Source of the DNA: Butyrivibrio sp. MC2013
GTDB lineage: Bacteria > Bacillota > Clostridia > Lachnospirales > Lachnospiraceae
Reading direction: 5' to 3'
NCBI RefSeq assembly: GCF_000424585.1
Contig: NZ_AUKE01000031.1
Coordinates: forward strand, 1-37,212
DNA length: 37,212 nucleotides
The number at the start of each line of letters is the position of its first letter. Positions within the stretch are counted from its first letter, which is position 1. Shown piece by piece: positions 26,509 through 34,894 of this stretch. A program made the translations under genes and the position numbers. Under the pieces are notes generated by a model, which saw only the letters and a program-made list of their open reading frames with translations, ran no database searches and had not been told where the DNA came from.

Positions 26509-27540
26509 CTATTCTGTAGCCGATTCAAGTAATCGGATAATTTTATTATCAAGATTGATCTCACATTCTATCCCTAACGGCAGGATTCCGGTAGGAACAG
26601 CGTGACCTATGTTTACATTGTAAATGACCGGCAGGGATTGACAGTTAAACTCATCTAACACAGTCCGATACACTTCTTTATACTCCTCATAGAACTGTTC
26701 ATCCTGAGGCTTTCCAACGACAATTCCCCTGATCCGATTCAGTATTCCCTGTGCGCCAAGGTTCCTCAGATAATACGTTATCAGATCGGGACTTGGCTTT
26801 TCTTCACTTGTTTCAACAAGAAGTATCTTATTCTTCCATTCATCGCGCTCAGGCCATACTTCAGTACCAATGATCATCGGGAATACATCCAGGCAGCCGC
26901 CTAATAATTCTCCGGTGATAATTCCTCTCCCCGATAACACTTCATAATGATGCTCCTCGGGACGTGTTTTCTTTTTCACATTCACATTTTCTTCTGACCA
27001 GGAAACATGATCGTCCGACCAGTATTCGCAGGAAGAAACCTCATATCCGTTTGAATCGTCGAATAATAAACTCTTTACTGATTTTTCCGTATAGTCAAAC
27101 ATCTGAACATATTCGCCGAATTCAGCCATAACGGATGGACCATAATAGGAAACCACTCCGGCTTTGTTCATCATAAAATGAGTGACTGTAGTATCTGAAT
27201 ATCCCATAAAGATCTTAGGATTGTTCCTTATGATCTCATAGTCAATATATGGCAATAATCTTACGGAATCATCGCCCCCTATGGCAGAGAAAATCCCCTT
27301 AATGGATGGATCCGAAAATGCATCCATTAAGTCTTTTGCCCTTAGTTCCGGATGGGCATAAACAAACTCGCTCCCCTTAAGAGCATGCGGCATAGCAACA
27401 ACATTTAAGCCAAAGTCGCGTTCTAAACGTTCTTTAGCAATTCCATATTTGTGAATAAGCTTGGCGTCACCCAGCCCGCCCCATGAGAGGCTTACGATGG
27501 CGATCTTATCTCCCCTTTTTAATCTTTTCGGCTTTATCAC
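26509..27540 (-). CDS. S66 peptidase, LD-carboxypeptidase / MccF-like
   Basis: This is an S66 family serine peptidase. I prefer the GTG start at 27540 (343 residues) because AGAGG lies 8 nt upstream; the in-frame GTG at 27549 falls inside that site. The nucleophile Ser is in GYSDTT (about residue 115), with the later catalytic Glu in LVETSEE and His in NIGHAVP. Family members either trim L,D-bonds of muropeptides or, as MccF, hydrolyse microcin C-like peptidyl nucleotides and give immunity. With several GNAT genes around it, an MccF-like detoxifying role is plausible but not proven. Confidence 0.88.
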   Translation of the reverse strand: MIKPKRLKRGDKIAIVSLSWGGLGDAKLIHKYGIAKERLERDFGLNVVAMPHALKGSEFVYAHPELRAKDLMDAFSDPSIKGIFSAIGGDDSVRLLPYIDYEIIRNNPKIFMGYSDTTVTHFMMNKAGVVSYYGPSVMAEFGEYVQMFDYTEKSVKSLLFDDSNGYEVSSCEYWSDDHVSWSEENVNVKKKTRPEEHHYEVLSGRGIITGELLGGCLDVFPMIIGTEVWPERDEWKNKILLVETSEEKPSPDLITYYLRNLGAQGILNRIRGIVVGKPQDEQFYEEYKEVYRTVLDEFNCQSLPVIYNVNIGHAVPTGILPLGIECEINLDNKIIRLLESATE

Positions 27541-27609
27541 ATTAACCACCTCTGTATAAAATTGGGATCTGGTTGTTTATCCCATTTCCTCAAATCAATA
27601 TCCTTTCCG

Positions 27610-28089
27610 TCATTCCATAATCATGCGTATTTCCGTATCTTCAAGGCTCTTTAGGTATTTTTCAGTTCCATCTTCATGAAAACCATATTTCTTATAAAAG
27701 GCTATTGCACGAGGATTGTCCTGTAAAACCCATAGTTCTTTTCTGGAATACTTTTTTAATTCTTCCAAAGCGGTATCCATGAGCTTTTGTGCCACGCATG
27801 TACCATAATACTCAGAAAGCACATATATTGCATTTATTTCACCTGCATCAGGCTCTTCTTCTCCATGCCCAAAGCAACACATGAAACCAATCACGTTCCC
27901 ATTGTCTATAGCGACATACGTATTTTCAGGCCACTCAAAAGCCCACTCCTCACACTTTTGGAGCGTGAGCTTATCAAGATATGACTTACTCACAAGTTTT
28001 TCATATGCTTCATGCCATGACTTCCAGTGAACATAGGCTTTCCCCTTTTTCTCATCATCTGACTCCATTGTTTTTACTATAATACTCAT
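27610..28089 (-). CDS. GNAT-family acetyltransferase
   Basis: The 159-residue single-domain GNAT protein has YVAIDNGNVIGFM, the motif-A strand EINAIYVLSEYYGTCVAQKLM and a C-terminal WVLQDNPRAIAFYKKYGF. The acetyl-CoA loop reads YYGTCVAQ in place of the usual R/Q-x-x-G-x-G/A, so it is slightly degenerate. The start has GGAG nine bases upstream. The substrate is unknown. It is one of about six acetyltransferase genes in this 9-kb stretch. Confidence 0.85.
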   Translation of the reverse strand: MSIIVKTMESDDEKKGKAYVHWKSWHEAYEKLVSKSYLDKLTLQKCEEWAFEWPENTYVAIDNGNVIGFMCCFGHGEEEPDAGEINAIYVLSEYYGTCVAQKLMDTALEELKKYSRKELWVLQDNPRAIAFYKKYGFHEDGTEKYLKSLEDTEIRMIME

Positions 28090-28175
28090 ATTTCATTGCT
28101 CCTGCTAAAACAATATTCATTTATCGTATACTCCAATATATTACGCTAATTTACACTATCTGCAATCATCAACAC

Positions 28176-28766
28176 CTATACCAGCTGCTTCTTAAGCATT
28201 ATTATCTCTTCTGTTCTGTATTCTTCCGTAAAGCCACATTTTATAAAAAGCCCGACCGCAGTGTTATCGATTGCAATATCATCATATATGCTATCCATAC
28301 CATTGTCCTTAGCCTGTTCGCAAAGGAGCAGCAGCCCTGCCTTTCCATATCCTCTTCCACGATACTTTGAAGCAATGATTACATCTGCCATACACATATT
28401 GTGCTTACTATCAATGTGGTATGCCACCTCGCCAACAAACTAACCCTCGGCATTCTTTAAATAACGATAAAAGCATTTTCCATCATTATTTACAACCCAG
28501 TCATTATACCAGCCTTCCCACTGTTCCTTTGGAAATGGGATTGTGCCACCCCAGGCATGATTATATTCCATTGTGGCAGGATCAGCCATAAACTCCTCAC
28601 GGAACCATAAGTCCTCAAGTTTTGGAATGTACAGGCTGACACATATATCGTTTACCTTTTTTATCTCAATTACACCGGAGCAATAGGATTTAGGATAGAA
28701 TTCCGCCCTCGTTTCAAATGCAACATCACCATCTGCCCATAAATCAAATCCTTTATTATCTAACAT
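28176..28766 (-). pseudogene. GNAT acetyltransferase interrupted by an in-frame TAG
   Basis: Two frames in exact register, 28440-28766 and 28176-28427, together read as one GNAT protein of about 196 codons. The only break is a TAG at 28440-28442. The sequence across it is YRYLKNAEG, stop, FVGEVAYHID, and the second half holds ADVIIASKYRGRGYGKAGL (acetyl-CoA loop) and AVGLFIKCGF. A Glu or Gln codon changed to TAG by one base would explain it. The second frame has its own GTG but no convincing ribosome binding site. The ATG at 28766 has GGAG upstream and overlaps the previous gene by 11 nt. It is probably a recent nonsense mutation; readthrough or a sequencing error are alternatives. Confidence 0.75.
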
Positions 28767-29307
28767 AGATGTCTCCGTATTCTTCATTCAAAAGGCACAT
28801 CGAGATGCCATATTTTTCTTCAATCACATATCCCTGCAGCTTAAGATTCTTTCCGGAATCTGTTACTGTTTCCTCAAGATCACACTCGATAATATCATAA
28901 TCTGTCCCGAACCTACTTAGTAGCTTCATGCTACCTTCGTTTCGTATATCTGCCTCATAATAGAATTTTTTCTTGTCATATGTCCTTGCAGCATACTTAA
29001 GCAGTTCCTTTAAAGCAGCATACGCAAATCCTTTTCTTTGTTCATTCTCAATGATCCAGACTCCCAGTTCAGGACAATCACTTGTCATTCCATGCATTTC
29101 CACACTCCCGATGAATTTATCATCATCTGAGATTACAGAATAAAACAGGGTTTCTCCTTTCTCCATCTCATCCATAAACTCCTGCAGCATATCTTTGGAA
29201 GCCTCAATGTTTTCAAACGGCTCCGGCCACTGATATTTTGTTATTTCTTCATTAAATCCATTAAAGTAATCGTTAAGATATTTCATATCAAAAGGTTCAA
29301 TATGCAT
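28756..29307 (-). CDS. GNAT-family (RimJ/RimL-like) acetyltransferase
   Basis: The protein is 183 residues from ATG 29307. An upstream in-frame start at 29349 lies inside the ABC-F gene and is not needed: GAGGAGGG precedes 29307, and this ATG overlaps the ABC-F stop as TAATG. Motifs are FIGSVEMHG, ELGVWIIENEQRKGFAYAAL (acetyl-CoA loop QRKGFA) and IRNEGSMKLLSRFG. Family members acetylate amino groups of proteins or small molecules; the substrate is unknown. The coupling to the ABC-F gene suggests expression under the same attenuated leader. Confidence 0.85.
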   Translation of the reverse strand: MHIEPFDMKYLNDYFNGFNEEITKYQWPEPFENIEASKDMLQEFMDEMEKGETLFYSVISDDDKFIGSVEMHGMTSDCPELGVWIIENEQRKGFAYAALKELLKYAARTYDKKKFYYEADIRNEGSMKLLSRFGTDYDIIECDLEETVTDSGKNLKLQGYVIEEKYGISMCLLNEEYGDIYVR

Positions 29308-30842
29308 TATTTCAGTCCCTCCTCTGTTAATGTGTATACCTTCGTACAAACCTCATCGATATACTTTCTGTCGTGAGAGATGCTTATCACTGCTCCGGGA
29401 AAAGAAGCTATCATTTTTCGGATTACAGGTCCCGACAGTGGTGAAAAGTTTCTTGTTGGCTCATCAAGGATAAGAACATTAGCATCAGACATGCTCATCT
29501 TTAAAAGAAGCACCTTGGCTTTCTGACCGCCTGACAGCTCCCTTATCGGATGGTCCATCTCATCAGGAGTATACTTAAGGGAGCCAAGATATGTTCTGAT
29601 ACGTGTTCGAATCACCTTATCCCCTGTATCATCAAGATACTCCACCGGAGTAGCATCAAGATCAAGCATATCCTCATAGTTCTGCGGCATATACTGTGCT
29701 CTTATGTCCTTTCTTGAAAGAAGCTCATCTGCCATTTTCTTAAGAAGTGTTGTTTTTCCAACTCCATTAGTACCCACAATGCAGATTTTCTCAGGACCTC
29801 TTACCCTTAAAAAGATATTTCGGGAAAGGATTTTGCTCCCATCAGGCGTTCTAAGTTCATCCTGAGAATACTCAATAACCGTCTTTCCAGCAGGCACTAT
29901 TGCATCTTTATTACCAAGTTTAAAAAAGATTGCCTCCTCCTGCTCCGGCATTTCAGTCATGTTTTCATCCATTTTTTCAAAGCGCTTCCCCATTGCCTTA
30001 ACGGTATGCATCTTATCCTTCAGCTTCTTTCCCGGCGCATCTCTGGCGCCTTTTGATATATACGTAAGTGCATGATCAACGCTGTCATAAACTCGCCTGA
30101 ACTTTTCATCACGTATTTTCTTTTCCCTGCGATCATTAAGTGCCTGCTGCTCCTGACGCTGGAAGTTATCAGCCCTTCTTTTTATGTAGTTCTCGTAATT
30201 GTCTTTTACAATCGTATATCTTGACTTGCTTTTCCGCATTATCTGTTCCAAATGGATGATAACGTTGGCCGTATTCTCAATAAGTGTTTCATCATGTGAA
30301 ATAAAGAGAACAATATGCTTCCAGTCCTTTATCAGCTTTTCCAAGAGTTCTAACGTACTTATATCAATATCGTTTGAAGGCTCGTCCAGCAAAAGAACTG
30401 TCGGCTCATCCATAAGAAGTCTCATAAGCTGCGCCTTTACCTTCTCACCACCGGACAGGCTCCCCATTATCTGGTCACTATAAAAGAACTCTGATGGAAC
30501 CTGAAACTGACTAGCCATTTCGGATAGTTCCTTTGGTGTCTTATCAAAAAACAACGTTCCTTCTGAAAAATACTCGTACAAGGTTTTGACTCTGTCGCAT
30601 TCATTAAGTTCCTGAGGTAAATACCCCAAAGACTCCCCTCCTATTATCCTTTCACCACTGCACTCTGTATATGCCTCTGCAAGATTTGGATCATATATCC
30701 ACTTCATAAGCGTAGACTTTCCATTTCCCTCTTCTCCTATGATCACAGCTTTGTCCCCATCATTTAATACCATATTGAATTTATCCAGAATAATTCTCAG
30801 ATCTTTGAGATGCGTTATAGTAAGGTCTTTTATCTGTAACAT
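29307..30842 (-). CDS. ABC-F ATPase, probable ribosome-protection type
   Basis: Starting at ATG 30842 (AGGAGG just upstream), the protein has 511 residues, two ATPase domains and no membrane segments, as in the ABC-F class. The first domain has GEEGNGKS (36-43), LSGGEK and LLLDEPSND; the second has GTNGVGKT (357-364), LSGGQKAK and LILDEPTRNFSPLSG. A long basic, charged linker (about 190-310) joins them. ABC-F proteins act on the ribosome E site; several confer resistance to lincosamides, streptogramins or pleuromutilins. An attenuator-like leader in front of the gene favours an antibiotic-induced resistance role. An earlier in-frame start at 30914 lies inside the terminator hairpin and is unlikely. 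Confidence 0.9.
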   Translation of the reverse strand: MLQIKDLTITHLKDLRIILDKFNMVLNDGDKAVIIGEEGNGKSTLMKWIYDPNLAEAYTECSGERIIGGESLGYLPQELNECDRVKTLYEYFSEGTLFFDKTPKELSEMASQFQVPSEFFYSDQIMGSLSGGEKVKAQLMRLLMDEPTVLLLDEPSNDIDISTLELLEKLIKDWKHIVLFISHDETLIENTANVIIHLEQIMRKSKSRYTIVKDNYENYIKRRADNFQRQEQQALNDRREKKIRDEKFRRVYDSVDHALTYISKGARDAPGKKLKDKMHTVKAMGKRFEKMDENMTEMPEQEEAIFFKLGNKDAIVPAGKTVIEYSQDELRTPDGSKILSRNIFLRVRGPEKICIVGTNGVGKTTLLKKMADELLSRKDIRAQYMPQNYEDMLDLDATPVEYLDDTGDKVIRTRIRTYLGSLKYTPDEMDHPIRELSGGQKAKVLLLKMSMSDANVLILDEPTRNFSPLSGPVIRKMIASFPGAVISISHDRKYIDEVCTKVYTLTEEGLK

Positions 30843-30878
30843 TTTTCCTCCTGCATACATTTCCGTAAGCTGCGCATG

Positions 30879-30911
30879 AAAAAAGCCTATTCCGCATACG
30901 CAAAATAGACT
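30879..30911 (-). terminator. Attenuator-type terminator in the ABC-F leader
   Basis: On the minus strand, AGTCTATTTTGC, loop GTAT and GCGGAATAGGCT pair over 12 positions, including three G-U pairs, and are followed by a run of T. The hairpin ends 36 nt before the ABC-F start codon, so it lies within that gene's own leader. Two further copies of the 5' arm motif (AGCCTATTTT near 30945-30955 and GGTCTATTTG near 30917-30926) could pair with the same 3' arm and give alternative folds. Confidence 0.7.
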
Positions 30912-30927
30912 CACACAAATAGACCTA

Positions 30928-31032
30928 CTATAAGTATATAGAAATAAAATAGGCTAAGAATGTATGATAATCCAGTTTAAGCGTACACAAAATAGCTGCC
31001 TTGGCAGCATTGTCATTACTGATAGTGTTCAC
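30928..31032 (-). CDS. Candidate 34-codon leader peptide upstream of the ABC-F attenuator
   Basis: A GTG-initiated frame (VNTISNDNAAKAAIL, ending FISIYL) stops 17 nt before the attenuator stem. This is the arrangement of ribosome-sensing leaders of antibiotic-induced genes. It contains a GCTGCC-AA-GGCAGC hairpin. There is no strong ribosome binding site. The other gene-free sequence between 30843 and 31300 contains the attenuator, this frame, possible weak promoter boxes (TTGCAT, 17 bp, TAGCAT, near 31105-31135), and the methyltransferase terminator. Confidence 0.3.
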   Translation of the reverse strand: MNTISNDNAAKAAILCTLKLDYHTFLAYFISIYL

Positions 31033-31180
31033 TCAAGCTAAATTATCTAATAATCATTCCTTCACCTATGCGATTAACGCTCTTTCTTTTTTATTGACAA
31101 AAACTATGCTATCACCAAAAGATTTTTGATGCAATCCCAAAATGAATTATTTTGCAGACAACTAAACTCTTTCTCGCAAT

Positions 31181-31213
31181 AAAAAATAGAGGCATCCATT
31201 TTGTGAATGCCTC
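31181..31213 (-). terminator. Rho-independent terminator of the methyltransferase operon
   Basis: On the minus strand, GAGGCATTC and GGATGCCTC form a 9-bp stem (one G-U pair) with loop ACAAAAT, followed by TATTTTTTATT. It lies 88 nt after the methyltransferase stop and closes the operon that starts at 36848. Confidence 0.75.
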
Positions 31214-31261
31214 CTATTACAGAGGTCATAACAGAAGCCAACGCACAGACCGGCATCGCAG

Positions 31262-31290
31262 AATCCATCATTGAATAGGGACGGAGTCGG
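31262..31290. repeat. GGGACGG-type intergenic repeat copy
   Basis: The plus strand reads GGGACGGAGTCGGGGGCTC then T-rich. It resembles the GGGACGGGGATTAGGGACC stretch found on the minus strand near 36882-36900. Both sit directly beside gene ends, like REP-type short repeats of clostridia. Confidence 0.35.
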
Positions 31291-31300
31291 GGGCTCATTT

Positions 31301-32083
31301 TTACTTTTTCGCTACAATGAGATATCTGTGGATAGTTCCCTGTACAAAGCCGTTTTTATCAATCTCTTCCTGCATCTCAAGGAGCTTGTCAAAGCACTTC
31401 TCCACAGAGAATCCTGGAAACTCCCACTCTATGATGCGCGCAAACCACACGAATGCGCCCACATCATAGAACCTGATGGGTCTGAACACTTCTTCACCTC
31501 GGATCACTTCAAATCCGGCTTCTTCAAATTTCCTTTTCTGGATAGAGAGCTCTAACTCCGGGAAGGGCTCAGGTGTGCCTGGAAGAACCATCTCCACCAA
31601 TTCCCTGTCGTTCTTGCCTCCCACTTGCTGAGTGATAAATATGCCGTCATCCTTAAGAAGTCTGTGTATCTCCTTGGGGTCAAAGCTGCCGTGTCTGTTG
31701 ATCATTATGTCAAAAGAGCTGTCGGCAAAAGGAATGACTGATTCATTATCGCAGGGCTTAAAATCAATCCCAAGTGGTAAAAGAGTCTCTTTGCACAGCT
31801 CAACGTTTGGCGGAAAGCCCTCTGTTGCTGCTGTGTTCTTGTAAGGGTGTCCCAGCGATAGCAGGAACTCTCCGCCACCTGTATCAAAATCCATAAGCTT
31901 CATGTCAGGATCAAGATACTCTTCAATTATCTTCTTGTAATCCCAGGGAAGGTCGTCCTCCTCTTCGTATCTGTCATGGATGTGAGAAAAGTCCCAGCCG
32001 TGAATGTGGGCAATCTTCTCCTCTGCTTCCCATTCTTTTCTAAGTTCATCTATTCTGTCTGTATTCATATTTCTATAATCCAT
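31301..32083 (-). CDS. Class I SAM-dependent methyltransferase
   Basis: From ATG 32083 (AAGAGG seven bases upstream) the protein has 260 residues. An in-frame start at 32104 is less well placed. SAM-binding motif I reads LMDFDTGGGEFLLSLG, followed by the acidic ATEGFPPN region and a DIMINRHGSFDPKEIHRLLKDDG motif IV/V. The overall pattern is that of small-molecule or rRNA-modifying Methyltransf_11/25 proteins; the target is unknown. The gene overlaps the 3' end of a truncated acetyltransferase frame and is the last gene before the terminator. Confidence 0.85.
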   Translation of the reverse strand: MDYRNMNTDRIDELRKEWEAEEKIAHIHGWDFSHIHDRYEEEDDLPWDYKKIIEEYLDPDMKLMDFDTGGGEFLLSLGHPYKNTAATEGFPPNVELCKETLLPLGIDFKPCDNESVIPFADSSFDIMINRHGSFDPKEIHRLLKDDGIFITQQVGGKNDRELVEMVLPGTPEPFPELELSIQKRKFEEAGFEVIRGEEVFRPIRFYDVGAFVWFARIIEWEFPGFSVEKCFDKLLEMQEEIDKNGFVQGTIHRYLIVAKK

Positions 32084-32234
32084 TTTTCTGCCTCTTGGCA
32101 TCATCTACTAAATCCAGCTTGATATCTTGCATATAGTACATGGTCTTTTCATCGGTTTTTAATTTGTAGTAGGCATCAAAGTCGCTCTCAGTGTAATCTC
32201 TGAGGATCAGCCTGTCAGTCTCCAGTTTAATCAT
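32073..32234 (-). pseudogene. N-terminal stub of a RimJ/RimL-type acetyltransferase
   Basis: A 53-codon frame starts with ATG behind AAGGAAAAGAGCTA. It encodes MIKLETDRLILRDYTESDF followed by DAYYKLKTDEKTMYYMQDIKL, which is the classic beginning of RimJ/RimL GNAT proteins. It then runs into TAG inside the start of the methyltransferase gene, with no acetyl-CoA motif. The rest of the gene appears to have been removed by a deletion that fused the stub to the methyltransferase start region. It may still be translated. Confidence 0.65.
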
Positions 32235-32252
32235 TAGCTCTTTTCCTTGTTC

Positions 32253-32672
32253 TCAGATCTTTTTAAGGTAAAAATACTTACTCAGCCTAGGATCCTTATC
32301 CTCTCTCACAAACTCAAGCTCATAGCCAAGCTTTTTATAAAACTCCGGTGCCTGAAATCCAAAGGTAGTGAGTGCGATTTTGTCATAACCTCTTCCTCGG
32401 TAAGCCTCCTCAACTGCTGTCACAAGCCTGCTGCCGACACCGGCTCTTCTGTAATCTTTTCCGATTATCAGATCGCCGATATGGACCTCGTTGTAATATG
32501 CTCGCCCCGTAATGATCCCCGCTATCTTTCCATCATCTTCTGCTGAGAAGGTAAATTCCTCAAAGTTCAGCGCCACATCACAGTCCACAGCATAATCTGT
32601 GAATTCTCTGTTGATGAACTCTCCTGTTTTTTCGTTTTCCTCTATTCGTCTTATCTCCATGGTTAGCTTCAC
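32253..32672 (-). CDS. GNAT-family acetyltransferase
   Basis: The 139-residue GNAT protein has IAGIITGRAYYNEVHIGDLIIGKDYRR split by a standard acetyl-CoA loop, RRAGVGSRLV, then YDKIALTTFGFQAPEFYKKLGYE. The start is uncertain: GTG at 32672 overlaps the Nudix stop as GTGA, and ATG at 32660 gives a 135-residue protein; AAGGAG is 2 nt and 14 nt away respectively. The substrate is unknown. It is part of the operon reading from 36848 to 31301. Confidence 0.85.
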   Translation of the reverse strand: MKLTMEIRRIEENEKTGEFINREFTDYAVDCDVALNFEEFTFSAEDDGKIAGIITGRAYYNEVHIGDLIIGKDYRRAGVGSRLVTAVEEAYRGRGYDKIALTTFGFQAPEFYKKLGYELEFVREDKDPRLSKYFYLKKI

Positions 32673-33178
32673 AACTCCTTCAATAACCTCAGCACTCTGA
32701 GATCTCTTTTTATCATGACCTCGTTAAAAAAGACATCGCTGGAATATATGTCATTGGTTTCGATTGCCGTATCAAAATCCACTACTCTCAGAACAAATTC
32801 CGCATCGCTCTCGTAATCATCAAGTTCCTGCTCTACCAGCTCGTCTTCTACATCGCAGAAGTAATAATAGTTCTCCTGCTCGAAGATAGTGTCCTCTCCC
32901 CGATCACTCTTTTGCCTGCGAAGGACACTTCCAAATTCCCTGATACTCTCCGGGATGACAACCATTCCGACTTCCTCTCTGACTTCGCGAACGAGAGCCT
33001 GTCTTTTGTCCTCATCATCATGTATTCCGCCACCGGGGAATTTGTAGTACTTCTCCTTCTGGCTGTACACCAGCGCGATCTTGTCGCCTTTTCTGATAAC
33101 TGCTCTTGCAGAGGGTCTTCGAAATACGTTACCTGATTCCTTATAGTCTTTTAAATCAATTTCAAAAAGTCTTTTCAT
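32669..33178 (-). CDS. Nudix hydrolase
   Basis: The 169-residue protein has a canonical Nudix box, GGIHDDEDKRQALVREVREEVG (about 50-71), matching G-x5-E-x7-REVREEVG. Preceding strands include ARAVIRKGDKIALVYS and YYKFPGGG. Such enzymes hydrolyse nucleoside diphosphate-X compounds, often as housecleaning. The ATG has AGGA nine bases upstream. It is 11 nt from the peptidase gene and overlaps the acetyltransferase start, so the three are co-translated. Confidence 0.9.
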   Translation of the reverse strand: MKRLFEIDLKDYKESGNVFRRPSARAVIRKGDKIALVYSQKEKYYKFPGGGIHDDEDKRQALVREVREEVGMVVIPESIREFGSVLRRQKSDRGEDTIFEQENYYYFCDVEDELVEQELDDYESDAEFVLRVVDFDTAIETNDIYSSDVFFNEVMIKRDLRVLRLLKEL

Positions 33179-33189
33179 GCCACAAAATC

Positions 33190-34875
33190 CTATAACTCCA
33201 ATTCAGTTTCCAGATACTCTCCGACTTCTCTTATAACATCCTCAGAGAAAGACGACTTAAGCCCCATGTAGGCTATAGCTTCGTTATAATCCATGGATTG
33301 GCCGATCTCTCCCAGCTTGATAAAGAGCTCAGTACCCTTCTCCTTATCTTTTTTGAATTCATTTGCAAGGTAGATCGCAGACATATTACAAAGGGAATAT
33401 GTTATCGTATATCTTGGCAATCCGAAAATATTGAAACCTCTGTAAAGAGCTGCGCCTTTGGAAAGAAGATCCGGATCCATCATCTCAACCCCCGGCAAAT
33501 ACAGTGCAAAAAGTTCGTTGTATTTATCAATTCGCTCCTGCGCAGTGGCATCAGGATTCTCATAGATAAAGGTTTCAAAATCAAACCACCTGCAAAAACC
33601 TGTAATATCATCCAAAAAATCTGCCAGCACGCTTTTTCTGTGCTTTCCTGCGTCTTTGCCAAAAAACATGTCGGCGTATTCAAGAGAAATAAGCTCCATG
33701 GTCTTAGACGGGACTTCCTTCAGATCCTGTACCTGGCTGTGAAGCTCCTGGTTATCGTATTTATCCATGGACAACTGTATCTGCATGGTATGACCGGTCT
33801 CATGAATAATATCATTAAGATCAGATCCGCTTCCTAAGTAGTTGGCATAGATAAATGGAATCTTCTGCTCCGGCATTGGAACAGAAAAAGCTATACCGGT
33901 AACTTTTTTGTCCGAGTATTCCAGTTTAAGATAGCCATTATCCCGCATTCTTCTGAATGCAGTTCCAAGACGCGGGCTCATGTCATCATACATTTTTTGA
34001 ATATTATCCACTGCAAAATCAAGGTCAGGACTGCTTGGCATAGCATTCCCGTCAGTAAAAAAGATATCTGTGTCATCAGATGTATAGTGATCAAGCCCCA
34101 GGCGCTTTTGAAGTGCCTTATTGCTCTTCTCAACAATCGGAAGGATTATCTTTTTTACATTCCCCACAAACTCCCGAAGCTCCGTTTCGCCATAAGAGAA
34201 TCGGTCTTTTTCAGTATCTGCATATTCCAGATAATTACTAAAGCCATTTGCTGTCGCAAGTTTATGGCGGGTTTTGATCAGCTCATCAAGAAGACTTCCA
34301 AATGCTTCGCCGTTTTCCGCAAAGCCTGCTCTCTCCGCATGTCTTGCTGCTTTTCTGACCTCCCGGTCCGCAGAGTTTTTGAGCGTTCCAATTTTGGAGG
34401 CTGACACCTTCTCGCCGTTATAGTCAAATTCCATCTCGGATGCGAGCTTGTGGATCTGTGCAATTATTTCCTGCTCTTTTATAGCGTATTCTTCTCCCTC
34501 TCGGAAAAGAGCCTGTTTCTTTTCCATGGATTCCAGTAAGAATTTACCATTCGCCTCCTCGAAATGCGCTCTGTATGGGCTTGCCAGAATAGCTTCATTT
34601 AAAGACGCAGAATTAGAATTGCTGGCCGCCAGCTGTCCCATCACATTCGCAGTCTCCGCGGCCACTTCCGCGTTTGTTCCATCGATAAAGCTCTGAATAT
34701 ACATATATGTAGCCATTGAGAGGCAATGATTGCCATAGCTCTGTAATTCGTCATTCAGCTTATCTATCTCCTCGAATGAAGCTCCAGCCTTAATTGCATC
34801 CTCAACCGCTTTTGTTTTTTCTTTCAGAAGTTCAAAGTCAGGTCTTTCATACCTAATCTCATCAAATCGTTCCAT
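33190..34875 (-). CDS. M3-family oligoendopeptidase
   Basis: The 561-residue cytosolic protein has zinc-binding HETGH (358-362) and a third ligand Glu387 in LKEVPSKTMELIS, the M3 (PepF/thimet) arrangement. The length matches the M3 oligoendopeptidase family (about 560-600). It cleaves short peptides to feed amino acid recycling or to remove peptide fragments. It sits in the middle of the methyltransferase-Nudix-GNAT operon. The ATG has GGGGAG nine bases upstream. Confidence 0.93.
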   Translation of the reverse strand: MERFDEIRYERPDFELLKEKTKAVEDAIKAGASFEEIDKLNDELQSYGNHCLSMATYMYIQSFIDGTNAEVAAETANVMGQLAASNSNSASLNEAILASPYRAHFEEANGKFLLESMEKKQALFREGEEYAIKEQEIIAQIHKLASEMEFDYNGEKVSASKIGTLKNSADREVRKAARHAERAGFAENGEAFGSLLDELIKTRHKLATANGFSNYLEYADTEKDRFSYGETELREFVGNVKKIILPIVEKSNKALQKRLGLDHYTSDDTDIFFTDGNAMPSSPDLDFAVDNIQKMYDDMSPRLGTAFRRMRDNGYLKLEYSDKKVTGIAFSVPMPEQKIPFIYANYLGSGSDLNDIIHETGHTMQIQLSMDKYDNQELHSQVQDLKEVPSKTMELISLEYADMFFGKDAGKHRKSVLADFLDDITGFCRWFDFETFIYENPDATAQERIDKYNELFALYLPGVEMMDPDLLSKGAALYRGFNIFGLPRYTITYSLCNMSAIYLANEFKKDKEKGTELFIKLGEIGQSMDYNEAIAYMGLKSSFSEDVIREVGEYLETELEL

Positions 34876-34894
34876 TCTCCAACACTCCCCTATT

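Noticed and set aside
28176..28427. A separate 83-residue acetyltransferase gene
   Set aside because: It is in exact register with the upstream frame and lacks the N-terminal half of the fold, so it is the second part of the TAG-interrupted gene.
31104..31298. A 64-codon frame on the minus strand after the methyltransferase
   Set aside because: The intrinsic terminator hairpin lies inside it and the sequence matches no family I recognise; better explained as 3' untranslated region.
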